Assembly: GCA_013205245.1 (NCBI GenBank)
Contig: JABMNH010000046.1
Span: 1-60,210, forward strand
Origin: Flavobacteriales bacterium
GTDB taxonomy: Bacteria; Bacteroidota; Bacteroidia; Flavobacteriales; Flavobacteriaceae
Direction: 5' to 3'
Length of the DNA: 60,210 nt
Shown piece by piece: positions 53,556-60,210 of this stretch. A program made the translations under genes and the position numbers. Each line of letters begins with the position of its first letter. The stretch's first letter is position 1. The notes beneath the pieces are model-generated. The model made no database searches. It worked only from the letters and a program-made list of their open reading frames with translations, and was not told the DNA's origin.

Positions 53556-53776
53556 ATGTAATGTTTTTAGAAACACAAAGCTAAAATATTTAAAAATAGT
53601 AATTAATTTACTTAATATTATACTTTATATAAAGACTGTATATAGTCTGATATAAAGATAGTTGCTACTATTTAAACGTGCGATTTAAAAATGTTTACAA
53701 AAACCCCTAATAAGCCCCTAATATGAATGAATTATGATCACAAGTGTTAACTGTTTGTTGAATTATATAATCACAA

Positions 53777-53809
53777 TTGTAAACTATTCTTTAATTACAT
53801 TTGTAAACT
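53777..53809 (+). promoter_or_regulatory. Promoter of the M14 carboxypeptidase gene with two TTGTAAACT repeats
   Basis: TTGTAAACT occurs twice (53777-53785 and 53801-53809). The first supplies a TTG and the second overlaps TACATTTG (53796-53803), a TAnnTTTG match, with 16 bases between the two. ATG at 53817. The repeats resemble the TTGTAAC arm at the XRE gene. Confidence 0.5.
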
Positions 53810-53816
53810 TAAAATT

Positions 53817-54908
53817 ATGAAGAGTTTATATACATCAATTAAAGAGAAAAGTTTAAGCGGAAAATGGATTCATTATGCAACCATTCTACCGCTGTTAACA
53901 AAATATAAATCTGTTTTTAAAATTGAACAGATTGGCGTATCTTTTTTTAAAAAACAAATTAATACCATAACTTTAGGTTCTGGCCCCATTAAAATATTAA
54001 TGTGGTCGCAAATGCACGGCAATGAAGCCACGGCTACAAAAGTAATTTTCGATTTACTCAATCTATTTAATTCAGAAGAAACATCAAAAGAATTCAAACA
54101 TGTTTTAAATGCCTGTACGCTTAAAATCATCCCCATGCTTAACCCCGATGGTGCCAAAGCATATACGCGTGTAAATGCGCAACAAATTGATTTAAACAGA
54201 GATGCAGTTTCTCAAGATGCTGTAGAAAGTAAATTGCTTAGACAAACTTTAGAAAGTTTCAAACCAGATTTTTGTTTTAATCTTCACGATCAGCGTAATA
54301 TTTATAGTGTGGGCAAAACCAAAGAGCCTGCAAGTATTTCATTTTTATCGCCTTCTACAGAGGTGACACGTAAAATAACACCCGAGCGTTTACAAGCTAT
54401 GGCGGTTATTGTAGAAATGTATAAATCGCTTTGCGCTGATATTCCCAAAAATTTATCACGTTATAACGACGAATTTTATCCAAATGCTACAGGCGATAAT
54501 TTTCAAAAAGAAGGTTATTGCACCATTTTAATTGAAGCAGGACATTACGCAAATGATTATAATAGGGAAGAGGTGCGCTATTTCTATTTTAAAGCACTGT
54601 TAACTGGGCTATTGACAATAGCGTCTCAAAATCAGATAGATAGTTTAGATGCGTATCATAAAATTCCAGAAAATGACACGCTCTATTTAGATTGTGTTTT
54701 TACCAATGTTAATTTACTTCAAAATGGACAATTTAGTAATGTGTCTGTTGGCATACTCTTTCTTGAAGAAATCAAAAATAATAAGCATACCCGAGTTCCT
54801 ACTATAGAAAAAATAGGTAATTTTGCCAACTACGGCGCTAATACGATTAAAGACCTAAAAGGCCTTCAGATTTCTTCTATAAATGAACTTTTATTAATGT
54901 TAGATTAG
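53817..54908 (+). CDS. M14 family zinc carboxypeptidase-like protein
   Basis: 363 residues. The zinc motif HxxE is HGNE (His67, Glu70), the third ligand is His157 in NLHDQR, and the catalytic Glu is 240 in LIEAGHYAND. MLNPDGAKAYTRVNAQQIDLNRD (about 107-129) carries the substrate-binding Asn-Arg. There is no signal peptide, so it is probably cytoplasmic; the substrate may be a peptide or a murein-derived compound. The C-terminal 90 residues are an extra domain. It is divergent from the XRE regulator, and a link is suggested by shared upstream motifs. Confidence 0.88.
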   Translation: MKSLYTSIKEKSLSGKWIHYATILPLLTKYKSVFKIEQIGVSFFKKQINTITLGSGPIKILMWSQMHGNEATATKVIFDLLNLFNSEETSKEFKHVLNACTLKIIPMLNPDGAKAYTRVNAQQIDLNRDAVSQDAVESKLLRQTLESFKPDFCFNLHDQRNIYSVGKTKEPASISFLSPSTEVTRKITPERLQAMAVIVEMYKSLCADIPKNLSRYNDEFYPNATGDNFQKEGYCTILIEAGHYANDYNREEVRYFYFKALLTGLLTIASQNQIDSLDAYHKIPENDTLYLDCVFTNVNLLQNGQFSNVSVGILFLEEIKNNKHTRVPTIEKIGNFANYGANTIKDLKGLQISSINELLLMLD

Positions 54909-54947
54909 TTTTTTTATCAAATACTTAAAATAAATTAATTTTAATTA

Positions 54948-54968
54948 GGAATAAGCTATAAATATTCC
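54948..54968. promoter_or_regulatory. Inverted repeat upstream of the Lrp-family gene
   Basis: GGAATA (54948-54953) and TATTCC (54963-54968) form an inverted repeat with a 9-base spacer, 32 bases before the ATG. Lrp-family regulators often bind such AT-rich repeats at their own promoters; this is suggestive only. Confidence 0.35.
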
Positions 54969-54999
54969 GAATTTCGCAAATTATTAATATTTAGATAAA

Positions 55000-55479
55000 A
55001 TGAAAAAGTATCATATTGACGAATTAGACCATCAAATTATTGATATTCTTATTGAAAATGCCCGAACACCCTTTACAGATATTGCGAAAAAGCACAATGT
55101 TTCTGCAGGTACAATACATATTCGTGTAAACAAAATGCTTGAAGAAGGCATCATAAAAGGAGCTACCTTAAAATTAGACTACGATAAATTAGGGTATTCT
55201 TTTATAGCTTATGTTGGGTTGCATTTAATAAAAAGTTCTCGGACCGATTTTGTAATAACTGAACTTAAAAAAATACCCGAAATAACTGTAGCACATTTAA
55301 TTACTGGTAAATTTGGCGTTTTTTGTAAAGTCCGCGCTAAAAGCACCAAACACGCTAAGGATATTATTTTTAAAATAGATAATATTCCAGATGTACAACG
55401 TACAGAGACTTCTATTTCACTCGAAGAGAGTATAAATGATAAAAACCGTCTGATGCACTCAATATTCGAAGGTCTGTAG
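55000..55479 (+). CDS. Lrp/AsnC family transcriptional regulator
   Basis: 159 residues. An N-terminal helix-turn-helix (LDHQIIDILIENARTPFTDIAKKHNVSAGTIHIRVNKMLEEGIIKG) precedes an Lrp-type ligand-binding (RAM) domain (about 65-150, with FIAYVGLHLIKSSRTDFVITELKKIPEITVAHLITGKFGVFCKVRAKS). The next gene on the same strand encodes the branched-chain 2-oxoacid dehydrogenase E1, a classic Lrp-type target, but a terminator lies between, so they are separate transcripts. Confidence 0.92.
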   Translation: MKKYHIDELDHQIIDILIENARTPFTDIAKKHNVSAGTIHIRVNKMLEEGIIKGATLKLDYDKLGYSFIAYVGLHLIKSSRTDFVITELKKIPEITVAHLITGKFGVFCKVRAKSTKHAKDIIFKIDNIPDVQRTETSISLEESINDKNRLMHSIFEGL

Positions 55480-55514
55480 ACGCCATAATATTCAATATAT
55501 TTTATAATATTTCT

Positions 55515-55553
55515 AAAACACCTCTTACTTAATTGTTTTGAGGTGTTTTTTGT
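55515..55553 (+). terminator. Terminator of the Lrp-family gene
   Basis: AAAACACCTC (55515-55524) pairs perfectly with GAGGTGTTTT (55540-55549) around a 15-base loop, followed by T-rich sequence. It lies 35 bases after the stop codon. Confidence 0.8.
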
Positions 55554-55632
55554 TAAATACTACGATACTATTTTTTGATATTACACAGTGATTATATTAT
55601 GATTATTTTAATATCCTATCAACAAAAATAGT

Positions 55633-55640
55633 TACATTTG
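55633..55640 (+). promoter_or_regulatory. -7 element (TACATTTG) of the E1 gene
   Basis: Exact TAnnTTTG match 24 bases before the ATG at 55665. It ends at the in-frame TTG (55638-55640), which makes that TTG unlikely to be the start. Confidence 0.5.
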
Positions 55641-55664
55641 ATACTTAATTTTTTTGATTTAAGT

Positions 55665-57638
55665 ATGCAATTTACAACCAAAGGAATAACAAAAGAGACG
55701 CTTATATCACTTTATATAAGTCTTTTAAAACCACGTCTTATTGAAGAAAAAATGTTGCTTTTATTGCGGCAAGGCAAAATCTCTAAATGGTTTTCTGGTA
55801 TTGGTCAAGAAGCCATTTCTGTAGGCGTTACACTGGCTTTGCAAAACGATGAATACATTTTGCCCATGCATCGTAATTTGGGTGTTTTTACATCACGAAA
55901 TATACCATTATACAGACTGTTTTCTCAGTGGCAAGGAAAGATGAATGGTTTTACCAAAGGACGTGATCGTTCTTTTCATTTTGGCACACAAGAGTATAAC
56001 ATCATTGGCATGATTTCGCATTTGGGACCACAATTAGGTGTTGCCAATGGTATCGCTTTAGCCAATTTATTAAAGAAAAACAACAAACTTACAGCAGTTT
56101 TTACTGGAGATGGCGGTACAAGCGAAGGCGATTTTCACGAAGCTTTAAACGTGGCATCGGTATGGAAACTTCCAGTGTTGTTTTGTATTGAAAATAACGG
56201 CTATGGGTTATCAACGCCAAGCAATCAACAATTTGCTTGCGATTTTATGATTGATAAAGCCAAGGGTTATGGAATGGAAAGTTTGCAAATTGATGGTAAT
56301 AATATCGTTGAGGTTTATACCAAAATATCCGAACTTGATAAAAGTGTTAGAGAAAATCCACGGCCTGTTTTAGTTGAATTTTTGACTTTTAGAATGCGTG
56401 GTCACGAAGAAGCGAGTGGCACTAAATACGTTCCCAAAGAGCTTCTTAAATCTTGGGCTCAAAAAGATCCTGTTCAGAATTACTACAATTATTTGCTTAA
56501 TAATAAGTTAATTACTATAGAGGAAGACATTAATTTTAGAGCAGAAATAAATAAAGAAATCAATGACAATTTGGCTATAGCTTTTGCAGAAGAGCCTATT
56601 ATAGCTTCGTTAGAAAATGAATTGCAAGATGTTTACAATCCGCAAAGATTTAAAGAAATTGCAGTTTCTGGAAAAACGTCTAACATACGTTTTGTAGATG
56701 CCATTTCTAAAGGGTTGTTTCAATCAATGCAGAAATACGATGATCTCATCATAATGGGACAAGATATTGCCGATTATGGAGGTGTTTTTAAAGTGACAGA
56801 AGGCTTTTTAGAGACTTTTGGCGCAGAACGTGTGCGAAATACGCCTATTTGCGAATCGTCTATAATAGAGGCTGCTTACGGACTTTCTATTAATGGCTAC
56901 AAAAGCGTTGTCGAATTGCAGTTTTCAGATTTTATCACAAGCGGATTCAATCCCGTTATAAATTTATTAGCAAAATCGTTTTACCGTTGGCAACAACCTG
57001 CCGATGTTGTTTTGCGTATGCCCTGTGGTGCTGGTGTTGGCGCTGGCCCTTTTCACAGTCAGACCAACGAAGCTTGGTTTACCAAAACCCCTGGTTTAAA
57101 AGTTGTTTATCCAGCATTTCCGTATGATGCTAAAGGACTTTTAGCTTCGGCTATAGCCGATGAAAATCCGGTGTTATTTTTTGAGCACAAAGCTTTATAC
57201 CGTTCTCTTTATCAAGATGTACCAGACGATTATTATACCATTCCTCTTGGCAAGGCTGCCCTTTTAAATAAAGGAAAATCGGTGAGTATTATAACCTACG
57301 GCGCTGGTGTTCATTGGGCTTTAGAAGTTTTAAAAGAGACTTCTATAGATGGTGATTTGATAGATTTAAGAAGCTTACAACCACTTGACACAGAAGCTAT
57401 ATTTGCATCCGTTAAGAAAACAGGAAAAGTCATTATTTTACAAGAAGACACCCTTTTTGGCGGTATTGCTTCAGATATCTCTGCTTTAATAACCGAAAAT
57501 TGTTTTGAGTATTTAGATGCGCCTATAAAACGTGTTGCAAGCATTGATACACCTGTGCCTTTTGTCAAAGCACTCGAGAATCAGTTTTTACCAAAAGAAC
57601 GTTTTAAAGTGGCTTTACAAGAATTGCTTGATTATTAA
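55665..57638 (+). CDS. Fused E1 alpha/beta subunit of a branched-chain 2-oxoacid dehydrogenase
   Basis: 657 residues from ATG 55665. The N-terminal half is E1 alpha: GDGGTSEGDFHEALNVASVWKLPVLFCIENNGYGLSTP is the thiamine diphosphate motif and GHEEASGTKYVP contains the regulatory loop region. The C-terminal half is E1 beta: QDIADYGGVFKVTEGF, TPICESSIIEAAYGLSING and MPCGAGVGAGPFHSQTNEAWF. The complex oxidises 2-oxoisovalerate and related acids from leucine, isoleucine and valine. E2 and E3 are not in the window. The two-domain fusion is common in Bacteroidota. Confidence 0.92.
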   Translation: MQFTTKGITKETLISLYISLLKPRLIEEKMLLLLRQGKISKWFSGIGQEAISVGVTLALQNDEYILPMHRNLGVFTSRNIPLYRLFSQWQGKMNGFTKGRDRSFHFGTQEYNIIGMISHLGPQLGVANGIALANLLKKNNKLTAVFTGDGGTSEGDFHEALNVASVWKLPVLFCIENNGYGLSTPSNQQFACDFMIDKAKGYGMESLQIDGNNIVEVYTKISELDKSVRENPRPVLVEFLTFRMRGHEEASGTKYVPKELLKSWAQKDPVQNYYNYLLNNKLITIEEDINFRAEINKEINDNLAIAFAEEPIIASLENELQDVYNPQRFKEIAVSGKTSNIRFVDAISKGLFQSMQKYDDLIIMGQDIADYGGVFKVTEGFLETFGAERVRNTPICESSIIEAAYGLSINGYKSVVELQFSDFITSGFNPVINLLAKSFYRWQQPADVVLRMPCGAGVGAGPFHSQTNEAWFTKTPGLKVVYPAFPYDAKGLLASAIADENPVLFFEHKALYRSLYQDVPDDYYTIPLGKAALLNKGKSVSIITYGAGVHWALEVLKETSIDGDLIDLRSLQPLDTEAIFASVKKTGKVIILQEDTLFGGIASDISALITENCFEYLDAPIKRVASIDTPVPFVKALENQFLPKERFKVALQELLDY

Positions 57639-57683
57639 CTAACTGTCTAAATAAAACACAAAGCAACAAGCTTATTATTACAA

Positions 57684-57815
57684 TTAAGAGATTGCTTCAC
57701 TACGTTCGCAATGACGTCATAACGAGGCGTCCAGATGTTATCTGGACAACGTGGTTATCTCTAACTTGAGAGTTTCAATCTGAAGATTACCACAGCCAGC
57801 CTTTGCAAAGACACA
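57684..57815. repeat. REP-like repeat with a strong internal hairpin
   Basis: GAGATTGCTTCACTACGTTCGC (57688-57709) is the flavobacterial form of the widespread chromosomal repeat with CAATGACGTCAT. Downstream GTCCAGA (57728-57734) pairs perfectly with TCTGGAC (57740-57746), with outer ATAAC/GTTAT pairs. A degenerate part near 57785-57815 (GATTACCACAGCC) matches the other end in reverse. The 249-base gap (57639-57887) holds no gene. Its second part carries the promoter of the acylase. Confidence 0.6.
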
Positions 57816-57853
57816 CTAGTTTGTTAAAACCCAAAAACTGTCGTATTAATTTT

Positions 57854-57861
57854 TAAATTTG
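57854..57861 (+). promoter_or_regulatory. -7 element (TAAATTTG) of the acylase gene
   Basis: Exact TAnnTTTG match 26 bases before the GTG start at 57888. No upstream TTG at normal spacing. Confidence 0.5.
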
Positions 57862-57887
57862 TAGAACAAACCACAAATCCACTAAAA

Positions 57888-60083
57888 GTGAAAAAGTCTT
57901 TTCAGTTTTTTACAATTATCTATTTGTTAATTGTAGCACAATCTTGTCAATCACCTCAAGAAAAAGAAATACAGTCTTGGAAATCGCAAGCCAAAAATGT
58001 AGAAATAATTCGCGATACTTATGGTGTCCCTCATATCTATGGCAAAACAGATGCCGATGCTGTTTTTGGTATGTTATATGCGCAATGTGAAGATGATTTT
58101 AACCGCGTTGAGCACAATTACATATGGGCCATTGGTCGTTTAGCCGAGGTAGAGGGTGAGCAAGCTATTTATAGCGATTTACGCGCCCGTTTGTTTATGA
58201 CAAAAGAGCAAGCCATAGAAAATTACAATCAGAGCCCAGAATGGCTTAAGAAATTGTGTGATGCTTTTGCGGATGGCATTAATTATTATATATACACACA
58301 TCCCGAAGTGAAACCAAAATTGCTAACTCATTTTGAGCCATGGATGCCGATGTATTTTAGCGAAGGTTCTATTGGTGGTGATATTGAACGTGTTTCAACT
58401 AAAAGAATAAAAGCTTTTTACGAAGATAAAAGACAATTGGCTTTAAATACCGATGGCAACGGACTTGTAAATGAAAATCGTTTTGAAGAGCCAAAAGGTT
58501 CAAATGGCATTGCGCTTTCGGGTAAGTTGACAAAATCTGGTAAGGCACTATTATTAATTAATCCGCATACCTCATTTTATTTTAGACCCGAAGTACATGT
58601 AATAAGCGAAGAAGGATTAAATGCTTATGGCGCTGTTACTTGGGGGCAGTTTTTTGTTTATCAAGGATTTAATGAGAAAACAGGCTGGATGCACACGTCA
58701 ACATATACAGATGTTATTGATGAATATATGGAAACCATAAAAGAAGTGGATGGAAAAAAAATGTACAAATATGGAGATGAATGGAAACCTGTTATGAGTG
58801 AGAATGTCACTTTAAAATATACAGCCGGAGGCGGTTTAAAAGAAAGAATTTTTACTATGTACCGCACACACCATGGCCCAATTACCGAAATTATTGACAA
58901 TAAATGGACGGCAACATCTATGATGTGGCGTCCTGTTAAAGCACTTGAACAATCTTTTGTGAGATCAAAAAAAGATGGTTATGAATCTTTTAGAAAAATG
59001 ATGGATATGCGTACCAATTCTTCAAATAACACGGTTTATGCTGATGCCGAAGGCAATATTGCCTATTTTCATGGCAATTTCATTCCTAAAAGAAATGTAA
59101 AATATGATTTTGCAAAACCCTTAGATGGCAGTAATCCTGAAACGGATTGGCACGGACTGCACAATGTTGATGAAACTATTAATTTGCTAAATCCAGAAAA
59201 TGGGTGGATTCAGAATTGTAACTCAACACCTTTTACAGCAGCTGGAGAATTCAGTCCAAAACAATCAGATTACCCAAAATATATGTCGGTTAATGTGCAG
59301 AATCATCGTGCTATTCATGCCATGGATTTGCTTAAAAATGCCAAAGACATGACCATAGATAAAATGATCACACTAGCTTACGATCCCTATTTACCGGCTT
59401 TTGAAGATTTAATTCCGGGTTTAATCAAAGCTTACGATAATCATCCAAAAGGAAATAACAATATAAAAGAAGCTATTAATGTTTTGCGGAAATGGGATTA
59501 TAAAACATCAGAAATTTCTATTGCCATGTCATTAGCACATTATTACGGAATGACTTATGCAAGATTTGGATACAAACCAAGAGATCTATCTTATATGAAA
59601 ATGCTGCAATATTTTGGAAGTAAATCGCCAGAAAAAGAGCGTTTAGAAATTTTTACAAAATCTGTAAATAAATTAACTGCCGATTTTGGCACTTGGAAAA
59701 TGCCATGGGGTGAGATTAACCGTTACCAACGTTTAAACGGTGATCTCCGCCAAGCTTTTAATGATACTTTGCCAAGTATTCCTGTAGGACAAGCCTCTGG
59801 TCGATGGGGTGCATTAGCGGCTTTTGGAGCCAATTATAACAATAACACCAAACACATTTATGGTACGCGTGGCAATAGTTTTGTGGCTGTGGTAGAATTT
59901 GGCGACAAAGTAAAGGCTAAGAGTTTGCTAGCTGGAGGAAATAGTGGCAATTCAAAATCACTTCATTTTGGAGATCAAGCTTTGCCTTATTCAAAAGGGC
60001 AATTTAAAGATGTTTACTTTTATAAAGACGCTATTTTAAAACATAAAGAATCGCAATATCATCCAGGAGAAATTAAAAAATAA
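57888..60083 (+). CDS. Penicillin acylase family lipoprotein
   Basis: 731 residues, N-terminal nucleophile hydrolase of the penicillin acylase/AHL acylase family. The signal (1-20) ends AQSC (Cys20), a likely lipoprotein. The processing site is EPKGSNG, and Ser205 would be the N-terminal nucleophile of the large subunit after self-cleavage. The small-subunit region IRDTYGVPHIYGKTDADAVFGMLYAQCEDDFNR is strongly conserved in the family. GTG 57888 is the only start before the signal peptide. Such enzymes hydrolyse amide bonds of acylated compounds; the substrate (for example a quorum signal or an acyl-amino acid) is not known. Confidence 0.9.
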   Translation: MKKSFQFFTIIYLLIVAQSCQSPQEKEIQSWKSQAKNVEIIRDTYGVPHIYGKTDADAVFGMLYAQCEDDFNRVEHNYIWAIGRLAEVEGEQAIYSDLRARLFMTKEQAIENYNQSPEWLKKLCDAFADGINYYIYTHPEVKPKLLTHFEPWMPMYFSEGSIGGDIERVSTKRIKAFYEDKRQLALNTDGNGLVNENRFEEPKGSNGIALSGKLTKSGKALLLINPHTSFYFRPEVHVISEEGLNAYGAVTWGQFFVYQGFNEKTGWMHTSTYTDVIDEYMETIKEVDGKKMYKYGDEWKPVMSENVTLKYTAGGGLKERIFTMYRTHHGPITEIIDNKWTATSMMWRPVKALEQSFVRSKKDGYESFRKMMDMRTNSSNNTVYADAEGNIAYFHGNFIPKRNVKYDFAKPLDGSNPETDWHGLHNVDETINLLNPENGWIQNCNSTPFTAAGEFSPKQSDYPKYMSVNVQNHRAIHAMDLLKNAKDMTIDKMITLAYDPYLPAFEDLIPGLIKAYDNHPKGNNNIKEAINVLRKWDYKTSEISIAMSLAHYYGMTYARFGYKPRDLSYMKMLQYFGSKSPEKERLEIFTKSVNKLTADFGTWKMPWGEINRYQRLNGDLRQAFNDTLPSIPVGQASGRWGALAAFGANYNNNTKHIYGTRGNSFVAVVEFGDKVKAKSLLAGGNSGNSKSLHFGDQALPYSKGQFKDVYFYKDAILKHKESQYHPGEIKK

Positions 60084-60120
60084 TATATATCCACCCGTTG
60101 TGCATTATAATTTAACAAAA

Positions 60121-60193
60121 AAAGTTGTTCAATTGTCTAAAAAAGACGTATATTTATTTGAATATCAAACATATAAATATAATGAACAACTTT
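60121..60193. repeat. 11-base inverted repeat around the start of the last gene
   Basis: AAAGTTGTTCA (60121-60131) and TGAACAACTTT (60183-60193) are perfect complements, 51 bases apart. The right arm overlaps the ATG (60182-60184) of the terminal ORF, so the mRNA could fold over its own start. Confidence 0.5.
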
Positions 60194-60210
60194 CAAGCAA
60201 ATTACAATAA
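60182..60210 (+). CDS. Start of an unknown gene, cut by the window edge
   Basis: ATG 60182 opens a reading frame (MNNFQANYN...) that runs off the end at 60210 with no stop. Only 9 full codons are seen, too few to identify the protein. No -7 element was found just upstream; the region is very AT-rich. It is a real start only if the frame continues. Confidence 0.35.

Noticed and set aside
55599-55631. Short ORF with Ile-Ile-Leu-Ile upstream of the E1 gene, resembling a branched-chain leader peptide
   Set aside because: It lies upstream of the -7 element at 55633-55640, so it would not be on the E1 transcript, and it has only 10 codons.

Overview
The window is a stretch of chromosome from a member of the Bacteroidota, most likely the family Flavobacteriaceae. 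The DNA is AT-rich. Several genes are preceded by the Bacteroidota -7 element TAnnTTTG, and Shine-Dalgarno sequences are essentially absent. The gene content also fits: a fused 2-oxoacid dehydrogenase E1, YtxJ, a TonB receptor with a carboxypeptidase-regulatory domain, DUF4252 proteins behind an ECF sigma factor, and REP-like repeats of the GTCATTCCGAC type. No prophage, integrase, insertion sequence, plasmid gene or CRISPR array was found. Most of the window is core metabolism.

Layout. 1-3250: end of a tRNA-Pro, a tRNA-Arg(TCT) with a poorly paired acceptor stem, then kdsB, hisS and folE. 3260-7050: a LuxC-type acyl-CoA reductase divergent from a dicluster ferredoxin, a SulP transporter, and a 130-residue fragment resembling the C-terminus of type ISP restriction-modification enzymes. 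7046-13224: a TonB receptor, a Tat-type glycosylasparaginase, a YiiX-like papain-fold protein and a zinc-less Sir2 deacylase. 13303-20052: ychF, tgt, an LptG-type permease, a frameshifted EamA transporter, accA and a bifunctional NAD(P)HX repair enzyme. 20118-31439: two TlpA-like lipoproteins, hutH, an OmpW protein, a SixA-like phosphatase, clpB, ytxJ, fahA and glyA. 31440-31892: a cluster of REP-like repeats. 31893-35843: rmuC, a PlsC acyltransferase, gcvT and a peroxiredoxin-like lipoprotein. 35903-40772: the threonine operon thrA-thrB-thrC, preceded by a previously uncalled 32-codon threonine-rich leader peptide. 41013-48323: a TauE exporter, pepT-lysA, two secreted proteins, a patatin and an S41 protease. 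48452-53068: ECF sigma factor, putative anti-sigma protein, two DUF4252 proteins and an M1 aminopeptidase. 53119-60083: an XRE regulator divergent from an M14 carboxypeptidase, an Lrp regulator, the fused branched-chain E1 and a penicillin-acylase family lipoprotein. A coding region running off the right edge begins at 60182.

How the genes connect. The aspartate-family genes (thrABC, lysA) and one-carbon genes (glyA, gcvT, folE) are biosynthetic. hutH, fahA, the E1 fusion with its neighbouring Lrp regulator, pepT, and the M1, M14 and S41 peptidases suit an organism that feeds on peptides and amino acids. The most interesting signals are the threonine leader peptide, which is probably translated from a near-leaderless mRNA, the orphan restriction-modification remnant, and several unexplained palindromes at divergent promoters (clpB/ytxJ and the XRE/M14 pair). 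No complete, clearly new biological system was recognised.
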